A stretch of 64,000 nucleotides of DNA from Tuctoria greenei (Eukaryota > Streptophyta > Magnoliopsida > Poales > Poaceae), in the NCBI GenBank assembly GCA_036927565.1, contig JAYESD010000004.1, positions 87,300,942-87,364,941 on the forward strand, written 5' to 3'. Below the pieces are notes generated by a model that saw only the letters and a program-made list of their open reading frames with translations, had not been told where the DNA came from and searched no databases. The position numbers were made by a program, and so were the translations under genes. Positions 46,030-56,820 of the stretch are shown piece by piece. Position 1 is the first letter of the stretch, and each line of letters opens with the position of its first letter.

Positions 46030-46580
46030 TTTTCGGCGTAAATCGGAGACGTGCCAGTGTAAAGCGCGTCTCTTATTATTTTGTGGCCCCAGACACCCCA
46101 CAATGTCCTAGATGTGCCACGGTGTGCTGAAGCCGACCAAGAACAACATCTAGGACATTACGCCATGTCCAACTGGCAACTTTGTGCAATTCCATATATG
46201 ATCATTGCTTTGCGCTCAGCCTTCCGAGGTGGGACAAAAGATCTTCGGCGCAAATCAGAGGCGCGCCACTGAAAGGCGCGTCTCACATTATTTTGTGGCC
46301 CCGGAAATGCTAGAGTGCCCTAGATGCGCCATGGTGTGCTGAAGCTAGAACAACATCTAGGACATTCCAACATTTCCAACTGGTAATTGTGCGCAATGCC
46401 TTATACAATCGTTGCAACGTGCTCAGCTTTACGAGGTGGGACAATAATCTTCAGAACAAATCGGAGACGAGCCCGTGTAAGGCCCGTCTCCCTTTTGCCG
46501 AATATCAGATATCTGAGATGCGCCGTTCTAAAGTTCGTCTCTCTTGCACTCTCCACATTGCCACTCGCACAAAATCATGA
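46030..46580. repeat. Tandem repeat of about 210 bp in CACTA-2
   Basis: Two good units (about 46040 and 46255) and a partial third (about 46460). They share GAGACG-type words, TTATTTTGTGGCCCC, TGTGCTGAAGC and AACATCTAGGACATT. They are built from the subterminal GAGACGCG/CGCGTCTC words. Confidence 0.65.
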
Positions 46581-46766
46581 ACCATTGCACGGATAAACAA
46601 ACGCAATGACATTGCAATTCACGGATTAATCAGAATTCAGGGATAAACAAATGCAATGACATTGCAATTCAGAGATACTTTGAAACTCGATGAATTTCAT
46701 AGTTCATACATTGTTTTCCCTCTGAACTAATTTTGAATCTAAACTTATTCCTAAAGCTCCCATCGA

Positions 46767-47551
46767 TCAATCTAAACTGTACCGTCCAACTTGCTCCCGA
46801 ACACGTCTCTTATATTGCCCTAGATACTGAAAATATTGACATTCTTTAAATTGACAAATGTTGATGGAGGAATGAATAAAATACGTTGGTCACTAACACA
46901 AAGTGTCTAACCTTGATAAGTAGATTATAGCAATCATTTTCAACATCGAGCGCATTTGGCTGATGCAGCAAACGCTGAACTTTGAGTAGTATAGTTTTGA
47001 TTGTAAAACCAGTGCACCACCCCTATGAAATATCAATTTAAGCAACATAAGAAACCAGTTCAAATAAGTTCAGCAATAATTACTAATTATATGAGCAAAA
47101 TAGGCCTATCTTACAGTCTCTTGATCAAGAATCCCAATTCAGAGTGCTCCTGAGCGATGGACATTTGGGTGGAATAAACCACTTGGAAAGGCGCGTCTTG
47201 GAGGCAACAATGGATATTCCTCTAAGAAGGAGATTGTCAGAGGGTAGTAACCACCTTCCCAGTCAGTATACAAAGGAAATTCATTAATAGGAGGATGATG
47301 GTTAAACTCATATTGTGCTTGTTCTTCATGACTTACCCCTTCTTTACCGGGGACAATGCTCTGCCAATTCAATAAATCTCCCGATTCAAGATTCGCGGAG
47401 AAACCCTACATAGACGGAAAAACAAAATTAAAGTTAAATTCATCAGTCCATTGCAGATCTAGATATATACAACTGTGCGACCCGTGTGCCATATGTACAT
47501 ACATGAGGATGATTCATGCGCCACGCCAAGCGCTTCAAGCTGATACTAGCC
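46767..47551 (-). pseudogene. SCE1: Captured SUMO-conjugating enzyme (SCE1/UBC9-type) gene, five exon remnants
   Basis: Exon remnants follow the order of the E2 fold: about 47551-47503 (LKRLAWRMNHPH), 47405-47337 (GFSANLES, IVPGKEG), about 47269-47115 (TDWEGGYYPLTISF, GLFHPNVHRSGAL), 47022-46912 (GWCTGFTIKTILLKVQRLLH QPNALDVEN), 46826-46767 (YKRRVREQVGRY, stop). Introns have GT/AG ends except the odd start near 47269. The intron between 47337 and 47269 keeps the reading frame. At the catalytic Cys of the E2, after HPNVHRSGAL, there is TGA (47139-47141). The extreme N-terminus is missing. It therefore cannot make an active enzyme, but could give an antisense or siRNA transcript. Confidence 0.85.
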
Positions 47552-48160
47552 ATGAACAGTGACGATGATGAGGAGGACGGCGGCGGCTACGACGATGACG
47601 ACGAGGACGACGACAACGAGGATGGGGACGATGATGACGACGAGGATGGCTATGGCGAACAGAGGAGGCGGTCAAACTGGAGTTGGTCAATTAGTAAAGG
47701 ATCGTTGGTCGATTAGTAATAAAGGAGCACCGGAGGCGAAGAAGAGACGAGAAAGATAAATGCGAGATGCGTGTTAAGTTAAAGAGCATCTTCCATTGTC
47801 GAAGAGACGAGGGAGATAAATGTGAGACGCGCTATAACAAAGAGAGACGTGCATTAACATAAAGCGCATCCTCCATATACAAAAGAGAGACGCGTGGCAC
47901 GATGTCTGCGGAGAACTTAATTTTGGCGACGTGGTGCAGAGACGCGTGCGACGTTCGTGCACGACCTTTTTTCCCCCGAGGCGGTATCGATGCATCCCAT
48001 CATTCCATCAATGCGCGGGAAACCAACCGCTCCCTCGATTACTCCGCACGCACCTTATTAAGACGCGCCATCACCAGTGAGTTCTCCACAAGTGCATCGC
48101 TCACTTTGAATCCTCATCTTTTCTTCATCTTCTTCTCCGCCCCGACGACCCACCACCACC
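47552..48160. other. Acidic-codon microsatellite and non-coding spacer in CACTA-2
   Basis: 47557-47650 is a GAC/GAT/GAG repeat that yields Asp/Glu runs in any plus-strand ORF; I do not call a gene. 47760-47960 carries GAGACGCG subterminal-type words. The part just before 48161 is a pyrimidine-rich leader with a CTTATTAAG TATA-like word near 48055. Confidence 0.55.
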
Positions 48161-48566
48161 ATGGCCGACTTTCCGCTGCCAAGCCTGCCGAGAGAGCCAC
48201 CCTACAAGAAAATGTGCTGCAGCTCCTCCGAGAGGGTCAACACCAAGCAGCGCCTCCTTATGGCGAAAGAGGCGTACAACAATACATCTCGCGCCATGAG
48301 TTCCTTGGGTTTGGGTACCCTTCCCCATTTTACTGGAATGGGTACCATCGACCACTACCTCTTCACCCTCACGGGGGTGGCTGATCGTCTCGACATTCTG
48401 TTCGAGACAATGGCCCAGGTGCTTGGCCCCGAGGGCCGCAGAAACCTGGTGGAGGCGACGGAGAGCAACCTTGTTAACGGGGTTGCACGACTCGTGCACC
48501 CTTCGCAGCCGGAGCAGCCGGCCCAGGCTCCTATTGCACCGGCGCCAGAGTCACCGCCGAAGGACA

Positions 48567-48597
<31 letters not shown>

Positions 48598-48643
48598 AGT
48601 GGAGGAGGAGGAGGAGGGTGAGGAGGAGGAGGAGGAGAAGTAG
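48161..48643 (+). CDS. Unrecognised 160-residue acidic-tailed protein (CACTA-2 ORF 1)
   Basis: Intact ORF from a good-context ATG (CACCACCACCATGG) to TAG at 48641. The N-terminus is FPLPSLPREPPYKKMCCSSSE, the middle has LFETMAQVLGPEGRRNL, and the last 35 residues are almost all Glu. A CT-rich leader and a T-rich 3' region look like a plant gene. A related ORF lies 475 bp downstream (49119-49487) with similar leader and trailer, so this is a tandem duplication. No domain is recognised. It may be a captured host gene or a gene native to this CACTA family. Confidence 0.55.
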
Positions 48644-49061
48644 GAGTATGAGTAGGATTTAGTTTTTCTTTGTTGTTTTTAGTTGCTTCTATTTTGTAAA
48701 TATTGTTAATTAATGAAATCTATCTTTGTGCATCTATGTGATTGAATATTATCTTGTTTGTTCTTCAACCATGAGAATGAGTGAATGTGTAGCATGTTCA
48801 TCGTGTTCCTCAGGTATCATAAGGATGGATTTGATTATATTTGGGACAAGAGAATGATTTAGTTATCAAGTGACATGTGTGATATCAATAGTGAACCGAA
48901 GCAAAATGGAGAAAGTCACGAAGCTAAAGGTGACGTATGGAATCGAAGACGCGCTTTTTGTTAGAGAACGTCTCTCTTTTTGCAGAGGAGAGGGAGATGT
49001 CGATCATAGGAGACGCGCTTCGCAGCGAAGCTCGTCTCCATTTTGCGATACAACACATACC

Positions 49062-49072
49062 TTATATAAGGG
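49062..49072 (+). promoter_or_regulatory. TATA box upstream of CACTA-2 ORF 2
   Basis: CTTATATAAGG is followed by a CT-rich stretch and the ATG about 50 bp on, a typical plant core promoter layout. Confidence 0.5.
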
Positions 49073-49118
49073 GCCATCAGTCTCTCCTCTTCGCTTTGTT
49101 CCGCTCAGACAACCCACC

Positions 49119-49487
49119 ATGACCAACGTTCCGCCGCCAAGCCCGCCCAGAGAGCCACCCAGCACGAAAGAGTGTTGCCGCTCCCCTGAGAGGGTCAACA
49201 AATAGCTACTCGAGATGTTGTTCGACAGGCTGCTCAACTGGTTCCAGAGGCTGCTCGAGACGATAGCCGAGGTGCTCGGTACCAAGGGTCGCAGTATAAT
49301 ATTGGTGGCAATGGCGAGGAACCTTGGTTGTGAGGTTCCATCGCTGGATCTGGACCAGCCAGAGCAAGCGGTGGAGCAGTCGGAGCAACTGGCAGAGCAG
49401 ACGGAGCAGCCAGAGCAGCCGGAGCAACCGGAGCAATCGGAGCAACCGACAGAGCAACCGGAGCACCCGGAGGAGGAGGAGGGGTAG
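49119..49487 (+). pseudogene. Paralogue of the 48161 ORF with one in-frame stop (CACTA-2 ORF 2)
   Basis: Starts at the ATG at 49119 (MTNVPPPSPPREPPSTKECC). TAG at 49203-49205 interrupts it, then the same frame continues to the stop at 49485. The core FQRLLETIAEVLGTKGRSI matches the first copy's LFETMAQVLGPEGRRNL. About 40 residues after the stop are missing relative to copy 1. The tail is a Glu-Gln-Pro repeat (EQPEQPEQPEQ) instead of poly-Glu. A TATA box (CTTATATAAGG, about 49062) lies at a suitable distance upstream. Confidence 0.55.
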
Positions 49488-49719
49488 GAGGAGTAGGATT
49501 TAGGTTTTCTTTTGTTGTTTTTTAGTTGATGTTTTTATTTTCTTCTATCTTGTACTTCTTTCTTGTGTTTTGTAATATAATTGTTATCTTGATCAATTGT
49601 GTGAATGATTGAATGTGGTATCTGTGTTCATCTGTGTGATGAACATTTTGTGTGTTCAACTGTGAAAGAATGTGGTCATCATTCAGTGTCGTGTTCATGT
49701 ATGTCTATAAGCAAAGACA

Positions 49720-49993
49720 AAGGAGACGCGCTTTCAGTAAAGACGTGTCATTTCACTCGCTTATAGGAGACGCGTTGGGCTACAAGTGTGTCTCCCATTT
49801 GTCCAGAGAGTAGGCCTGTCTCAAATCCATACTTAACTGAGACAGGATGTTACGTAATGCGTCTTCCTGAACGTTCAACCGAGCCATATCTGATCCTCGC
49901 TGAAGTGGGCTCGTCTCGCTTAAGCTTTTGAGAGACGGCCGCCTTTGAGCGCGTCACCCATCTTTGTCTCCTATTTGGGTTTCTTACGTAATG
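49720..49993. repeat. CACTA-2 right subterminal repeats
   Basis: GGAGACGCG/CGTCTC-type words in both orientations, ending in the 14-bp terminal repeat. The left end (44242-44650) carries the same words. Confidence 0.75.
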
Positions 49994-50367
49994 GAAATTG
50001 GAATATAACAACCGTCAACACCTATCCGTCCTTAGTAATCCTCCACATTCAGCCATGCCATAGGCTATTGGCGGGAGTCATCCTAGTGTTGCTAGGGGTA
50101 AACCCATGCCCGAAGCAAGCAGTATCGCAAATTCCTTTGAATTAGAATCAATACTTTGAATTCCTCTTTGTTCCTTGCCTACAAAACAACTTTGTGTCCT
50201 TGGGTGAGTTAGTTCGTAAGGTTGGCACATATGTTTCTTGGATTTGATAGTCTTGGGAAACTCTTTAAGGGCAAGTGCTACACGACAGCTTTTGTGCACT
50301 TGCGGATTTTTATCTGTGACGTAACTAATGTCAACAAAGCATTTCTAATGCCGATGCCAGGGAATGA
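49994..50367. other. No gene seen; probable retroelement flank
   Basis: Unique-looking sequence between CACTA-2 and the gypsy gag. Its left part may be the continuation of the LTR remnant at 43362-44241 interrupted by CACTA-2; its right part may be the leader of the gypsy fragment. Confidence 0.35.
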
Positions 50368-52560
50368 TTGTTGTTAACCTTTGAACCTTGTTCACCCTCA
50401 TATATATATTCTTATCTTACCTTTCCTTTTCTTACCACCACCAAATTTACGGAGCATCCCACCACTCTTTCTTATTCTGCCCCAAAGGGCATGTTCTGTG
50501 AGCCACCGCCTTCGGCAGAACCAATTTGTTTTACTAGCTATGAACTTCGCCCTGGCTTCATAGCCATGGTTCGAGAACAATCCTTCTTAGGAACGGATTG
50601 TGAAAACCCTTGCAACCATCTACGAGAGTTCGAACAACTGTGTTCATGCCTTCTAATCAAAGGTATGGCACATGAAACTCTCAAATGGAAGTTATTTTCT
50701 TTTTCTCTCAAGGAAAAAGCCAAACAATGGTTCGACCACAATGTTGGGAAGACAAACGGAAATTAGAATGAACTACGAGACATATTTTGTCTTGCTTTCT
50801 TTCCAATTACTCGAATTGTTTCCTTATGTAAGGAAGTACTATGCTTCGAACAGATGGAGAGGAAATCCATAGGTGTAGCTTGGGATAGATTTTCTCTTTT
50901 GAGAAATTCCACCTCAGATTTGTCCATCCCTAATTCGTTGCTTTTGCAACACTTCTACATGGTATTGAACAAAGAGTCTACCCTACATCTTGACATTACA
51001 GCTGGAGGATCTTCCTCCATAAGACACCGAAAGAAAGGTAAGGATCTTCTATATATAATTCTAGAAAATTCTTCCTTCATTATGGGTCTTAATGAGCGTC
51101 CTTAAGAGGAAGTGGTGTCAAGAACTGAGGATAAATCTGTGGACAAGGATGAAACCATTTCTTGCTTATCCCAAACCTTGCCGGAGGAATCCTCTCCCGA
51201 ACCATAAATTACAATGGAAGAAGAAATTCAACCTTCGGAGTTTCCCCTTTACTTCGAGGAAGAAAAAGTTGAAGATTTTAGAAGTACCTCAAAGTATTGT
51301 TGCCATAGGAAACCATTATTACCACTAACTCCACCTAACCCACCTGATGGAGTGTTTGTCCAATAGAGGATCAAGGAGTTAACTTCTATTTTAAGCAGAG
51401 AATGGAATGCAGAAGTTGAGCAGTCACCCAAAATCCTTCGGATTACCTCACCCTTGGCAACCATTCTATGTTTCATTATAGGCACACCGATGAGGATCCT
51501 ATAGAGCCCCAGTGTTGGAGCAAATATCATTTCCGATTCATGTGCTCTCGCCATTCTACGCGATGTGCCATTGGCTCCAACATGTAAATCCTTCCAAGAT
51601 TCTCTCGGAAACAATCTTGAAGGATGCAGGGTTTTGCAATAGGTGTCTATACGACACAATGATATTGAGGCTATCCTAGACTTCCATGTGTTTGAAATCA
51701 AAGATTTCGACATTATGATTGTGATTCCCATTGAGAAATTTCTCATGGAAATTCCTTTGGAAGGAAACCTCAATGTCAAACTTGGAGGGAGACAGTTCTC
51801 TATTACTATTCTGCGTTCAAAGAACACATCCGCAGAATCCCCCGTCCAAGATGAACAAATAGAGGAGGTTAGGACTCTTCAATCCTTGGCACCTTCTGAA
51901 ATTGGAGGAGAAGAAGATTTCATCCAAGAGGAGGATGAATTTCAAGAGGCAATTGAATTGCCAAAAGAAGAGTTCTTCCCAAAACCTCCTGTTGAGCTAA
52001 AAATTCTACCTCCAGACCTACGTTATGCCTTTCTAAATGGCGTTTTGGAAGCCCCTATCATTATAAGTGACAAGCTTTTAGATGATGAAACACTCAAACT
52101 CATAGCCATGCTAGAAAAGCATAGAGCTATTTTTGGCTATTCGCTAGAGGATCTAAAGGGGATTAGTGCAGCGTTATGTGCCTATCACATTCCTATTGAC
52201 CCTGAGAGTGTCCCCTCGAGGGAACCTCAAAGGTGATTGAATAATGAAATGCGAAAAGTTGTCAGGAAGAAAGTCTTGAAACTTTTGCATGCTGGGATTA
52301 TCTACCATGTTCCTCATAGTGAATGGGTCAGCCCAATTAAAGTAGTACCTAAGAAGGGAGGTATGTCGGTCGTTCAGAATGAGAAAAATGAATTAATTCC
52401 TTAACAAACTGTCTCAATATGGAGGATGTGCATTGAATATCGGAAACTTAACAAGGCTACAAGGAAGGATCATTTCCCACCGCCCTTCATCGATGAAATG
52501 TTACAACGGTTGACAAAACACTCCTACTTTTGTTTCCTTGATGGGTATTCGGGTTGTCAT
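50368..52560 (+). pseudogene. Athila/Tat-like gypsy fragment: gag, protease region and start of RT
   Basis: Gag reads NPCNHLREFEQLCSCL, MAHETLKWKLFSFSLKEKAK and QWFDHNVGKTNG, then LRDIFCLAFFPITRI and HLDITAGGSS. Later blocks are DIEAILDFHVFEIKDFDIMI (protease neighbourhood), KVVRKKVLKLLHAGIIYH, GGMSVVQNEKNELIP, MCIEYRKLNKATRKDHFPPP and FCFLDGYSGCH, the beginning of RT. The style is that of the plant Athila/Tat (OTA) branch. Many stops and frameshifts occur (for example 50764, 51103, 51643 region, 52234, 52402). It ends abruptly at 52560 in the first third of RT, where a gypsy LTR fragment starts. Confidence 0.8.
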
Positions 52561-52789
52561 TGATGAGTAGGTTTAGGCCCGATCTTCCGAAAGGTAAGTG
52601 GATTGGGGTGGAGAACTCGACGTTGATGATCCGCGGCACTCGAGCGGTTCGAGTACCCCTGCAATCACTACACCACGGCTCCGTTGGTTATCAACCATGC
52701 TGCACACGCTTGACCTCGCCAAGAAGGCCAATCCCTGCATGTGCAACCGAGAACATGAGCAAGAACGTCGGAGACACGATCTGAAATCG
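52561..52789 (-). repeat. LTR fragment of the CRM-like gypsy family
   Basis: It is the reverse complement of the last 230 bp of the LTR at 28475-29338, starting from the exact LTR end (TGATGAGTAGG). It breaks off at GAAATCG and continues directly into a Copia E LTR. Confidence 0.85.
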
Positions 52790-52972
52790 CACAATGATCT
52801 ACTACATTTGGTTCTTGAGCTCTTTTCCGCATTGCTTCTCATTGTCCTTTCTTTTTGACGCTTTGTTCATTCTCTCATTAGTACATGTGCTCATCTCAAC
52901 AATGTGGTTATGATCTCATTTGCTTGTCATAAATCAACCAAAACCCACAAAGGATTCCTAGATGCACTTTCA
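52790..52972 (-). repeat. Copia E 3' LTR, first 183 bp
   Basis: On the minus strand it starts TGAAAGTGCATCTAGG at 52972, matching element A's LTR start (20274 downward). It is truncated at 52790 by the gypsy LTR scrap. Confidence 0.8.
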
Positions 52973-52986
52973 ATCTCCCCCTTTTC
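52973..52986 (-). other. Copia E polypurine tract
   Basis: On the minus strand GAAAAGGGGGAGAT lies directly before the LTR start. It fixes the LTR boundary for the A/E family. Confidence 0.8.
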
Positions 52987-53440
52987 GGTGATTGATGACA
53001 ACCAATGTAGATTTCAAAAAATATGATAAAAACTTGAGATTTTCATGAACTGTGAACATATGAGTTTGAAACACATTAAGCAATGAAAACATAAGTCATA
53101 TGTGCACTCCTTATGGTGAGATGCAAAACTAAGTATGTATAGACGATAATCATGATGAGAATGACATAATTGACATCAATATATCAACAACAAGCATATC
53201 TGTCATTTTTAGAGCAAAAACACAGATTTCATAAATATCTTCATAAGCAGTTCATAACATTGCATCACATGACCAAAAGTACCAGAAGAGCATGATATAA
53301 GTCTTACAACCCACAAAGAGACACAAGATACAAAAGATAGCTCTCCTCGCAGCATACAGCTAAAGCCTAAGACTCCCCCTCAATGTCTCCCCCTTTGGCA
53401 TCAAGACACCAAAAAGAAGAGGAGGAGGGACCTAAGGTCC
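52987..53440 (-). other. Copia E 3' non-coding region
   Basis: No coding signal. It lies between the accessory ORF and the PPT and contains further CTCCCCCT runs near 53370-53395. Confidence 0.55.
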
Positions 53441-55011
53441 TCAAGCCTCGTTGTCGGTCCTCTCATCATCTTCATCTTCATTCTCAGGCTGAGGAGGAGG
53501 AGGAGGAGGAGGAACGATTCCACTCGAGTCCCCAATGCAAAAATAGCCAAGCTCGGAGGGAATCAAGGGCCCGAGCTCGGTGAAATCAGAATCTGAGTCA
53601 TTAGAAACAACTGGAGATCCAATGGGTTCGATCTCTAGCTTCTGGCAAATGTGCTTCACATTCTCTTTGACGTATCACATATCAGCCTTCCTCCTCTTGT
53701 TTAGCTTATGAGTGTTCACTTCCGCCTTCTTGCAAGAGGCAAAAATAGCTGACAAGTACTTGAGGATGCCACTTGGTGATCCCTTTTGAGGAGGGGCCCT
53801 AGTGGCGGGAGCAGCCCTAGCATCTCCACTAGCTCTCACTGGAGCCTCTACACTGGATGCCGGAGAAGGAGCAACTTGAACACTTGCTTGTTGGGGCTTC
53901 TGGGGCCTCAAGGGGGTGTGCTCCACATCCTTGACAAAATCGATGCCTATGACCTTATCGATCATAAACATCAGGTAGGGGGCATAGCCATAGGATTTGT
54001 TCGGCGTGCAAGAGATGTTGACCATGTCATTCCAAATGTAGTCAAAGACATCAAACTTTCTGTCTTTGCTTATGACCTTCATCAAGGTCATGAGGTATCC
54101 CTGAACACTTCCAGCATCCCCATCCTTCGGGACAATGGTCTTCCTGAGGACCAGGTTGAGCACCACGAAGAAAGGCTTCATGTTCTCGGTGGAAGGAGGA
54201 TTGAACTTTAAGCTTGGGTCATAAAGAAACTTCATCTTGTCATTCTCAATGACACCAATGTTGTGAATGATCAAGTTGTCATTGCTGGAGCTATCAAGAT
54301 GTAGCAATCTTGCAAATTTTTCATAGGTAATGGTGTACTTTGATCCATGAGTCATCCAAGTCACCTGCTCTTCCTCGTCGCTTTGAATGTGGCATGTCGC
54401 ATAGAACTGAGCAATGACCTCATCGTTCCAATTGTTCTGGAAAGCGAATAAGTCCTTCAAACCATGCTTCTCGACTGCCTCGACCACCTCAACAAAAGGT
54501 GAGCAACCCTTCCTCTCAAAGTCGCCCAATCTATCCAGTGCCTGCGCACCACTGGGGTCTTCATTGGGAGATAGACAGAATTGTAAATGTTTGCACGGAA
54601 ATTACTCCAGAACCTCCCATCAGCACCGTGCTTGGGTCGGCTGTAACAATCCACATTTTTGAACTTCACAGCCATGTTGCTGCCCTTGCCATTGAATTTC
54701 TCCTCAGCGGGATCCCGGGCCACTTCCCTTGGAGCTAACATCTTGAGGGGGCCAATCAGGCCCATGGCAATCCCCTTTCCTTTGCCTTTAGCTTGGCGAG
54801 AGGTTGCCGAGCTAGGGCCTGCTGCAGCTGCACCCTTAACTTTCGACGCAGGTGTCTTCGTGAGAACCTTGCGTCTAATCTATAGAGGGGAGGGTGCAGG
54901 CTCGGACGGGCGCTCTTGCCGCTTCTTGCCTTGGCCCGTCGGGGACCGAAGCAGGGCTTCTTGGTCCATCTCAGCCTCAAGGTCAGAAATTTCATCGTTT
55001 GAGCTCGACAT
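53441..55011 (-). pseudogene. Accessory ORF of Copia element E (second copy), broken
   Basis: Start ATG at 55011 (MSSSNDEISDLEAEMDQEAL). Same protein as 1-1396: FKNVDCYSRPKHGADGRFWS, MTHGSKYTITYEKFARLLHL, NISCTPNKSYGYAPYLMFMI. The C-terminus, beyond the edge in copy 1, is visible here: a proline run then an acidic tail (PENEDEDDERTDNEA). Damage: a stop near 54880, a frameshift near 54525 and a stop at 53675-53677. The two copies differ in their breaks, so the family ORF was intact when they spread. Confidence 0.65.
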
Positions 55012-55275
55012 TGTTCTGAGAATGGATTTCACAAGGTATCAATGAGAACAGATTAAAAGGAATTGCATTGAGGAATAGGAAGTTAGGGTTGAGTTCAGAA
55101 AAATCAGACTAGTCCAGTGTACAGGCACGGACTAGTCCGGCTAACCGGACTTGTCCGTACATGGACCGGACTAGTCCGGTATTCAACCTCTAAAACCCTA
55201 ACTATGAGACAAATGGTGATTCCTAATGCACAAATAGCTTAGAATCAATGTAATACATCAAGGAAGAATGTATTA
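55012..55275 (-). other. Element E spacer with GGACTAGTCC palindromes
   Basis: Equivalent to 1397-1655 of element A. Palindromic units lie at about 55105-55185. It ends at the F insertion site with tatta (55271-55275). Confidence 0.6.
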
Positions 55276-56820
55276 TGTAGGATCGAAGAGCACGTGAAAA
55301 TCTACCAGAGGGGGGGTGAATGGTAGATCTAAAAATCTTACGCAGCGGAAACAAATAAACCCCAATCGCTTCGGCAGAAAAACGATCTCTTAAAGAAATC
55401 ATGTGTGAGACTAATCTAAACGTGTTTCACCATGACAAAAGTGATATATATAAGAGAGAATCAAGTCACGAAGACAACACAACAAGAATCACTCAAATCC
55501 GTCGAGAAAAACTCAAGTTATGATCAAAAAATCAAACAAAGGTCAATCTGCCCTACCCAAGAAAAAACAGTTTTGGAATGCTGCAAAGAAACTCGTGTAG
55601 ATCAGAAATCACAAATCCAATGACCGTGAAATTTTGACAGATGATAGATAATCAAGTTGTGAAGACAACCCAAAAAGAATCACATCAATTAGATCTGTAA
55701 AACTCGATTCATGAGAAAACCACCGACAAAAGGTAGTGTTGTCAAGAAACTCGACGAGTAAAACTTGTCTGGAACAAGTCGGACGAACGAGGCACAAAAG
55801 TTCCTTCAAACTACGAATATTATTCAATAGAACACAAGAGGAACAGCCCCAAAGTTGTGCACCACGAGCTCTGGGCTCCCTTGCTTATTTAACCAGCTCG
55901 AAAGCCAACTCAACTCAGATCAGGAACATAATCCTACTCTGTTCACGAATTGTAACTTTCCATAACTGCTTAGGATTCTTCTATACACAGATAGAAGCAA
56001 TATTAAGACTTCAAAATACCTTAGAAACGTATCCGACATTCCTAAACAACTCAAATTCGTGACCCACACAAAATCCTGACATAACCAACTCAAATCTTTC
56101 CATATTTGAGTCAAACCCGACTCAGCCGCAGCCTAAGTCCATAACCAGTCGGTTGGACCTTTCTGACCAACTCTTCACGTCCACATCTCTTCATAACGTC
56201 TCGGAACCATGTAGACACGTCCATGCACTCCTTGCACACGTGCAAACATCTTCCGATGATGTCTACGATACCTTCACATGCATTGTTCTTGATTCAATCA
56301 TGCTGCACAACCTCCTGATCAGCTCAACCACAATTCCTCCTGAATTTGGTTATTGGAACCTCATCTCCTCCCTGAGACTAGTCCAATGGATCCCATCACC
56401 AGCCATGTCTCGAACCCAAGCAACACCTGCACATGAATAAACAACCAATCCATACGAGCCCAAGTCCTCGAGTTCCGAACACAACACCTTACGTGAGAAC
56501 CTCACATAAGCATGTTGCAAAACCACAGTAACACGATATCATCCACGTCAACAAAAAAAGCACCAAAGACTTAGCAAATGAATACTAAGCAATCTTTCTA
56601 GAGATGTAAAGCAAGCATTGCGGTCAAGTTCTGGACCTTGCCAGAGCAACCCGGACCTTGAGCCGGAGCTAACAAAACCTAGTATAACCAAGCTCCCGCC
56701 GGAGCTTACAAAACTAGCAGGATCTTAATAAAAAAGTGTTTTGGTGATATTCAAAACTTTTATCGTCAAAGCAAGTGTATCCACTACAAGCCAATGTATT
56801 CAGCACACATAGGTCTTACA
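55276..56820 (-). repeat. Element F 3' LTR (1545 bp)
   Basis: The minus-strand start at 56820 reads TGTAAGACC (one change from TGTGAGACC) and the end at 55276 reads TCCTACA. It matches B's LTRs. Confidence 0.92.

Larger units (their letters stand above)
44242..49993. mobile_element. CACTA-2: gene-capturing CACTA element (5.75 kb)
   Basis: Left end CACTACGTAAGAAA (44242), right end TTTCTTACGTAATG (49993), a 14-bp inverted repeat with one mismatch. The 3-bp duplication gaa flanks it (44239-44241, 49994-49996). Subterminal repeats are GAGACGCG-type words at both ends and again inside. No transposase domain is visible, so it is non-autonomous. It carries an Argonaute piece, a SUMO-conjugating-enzyme piece and two related small ORFs of unknown origin. 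Confidence 0.85.

Noticed and set aside
47516..47759. Acidic ORFs with Asp/Glu runs
   Set aside because: They come from a GAC/GAT repeat, overlap each other in several frames and lack a gene-like context.
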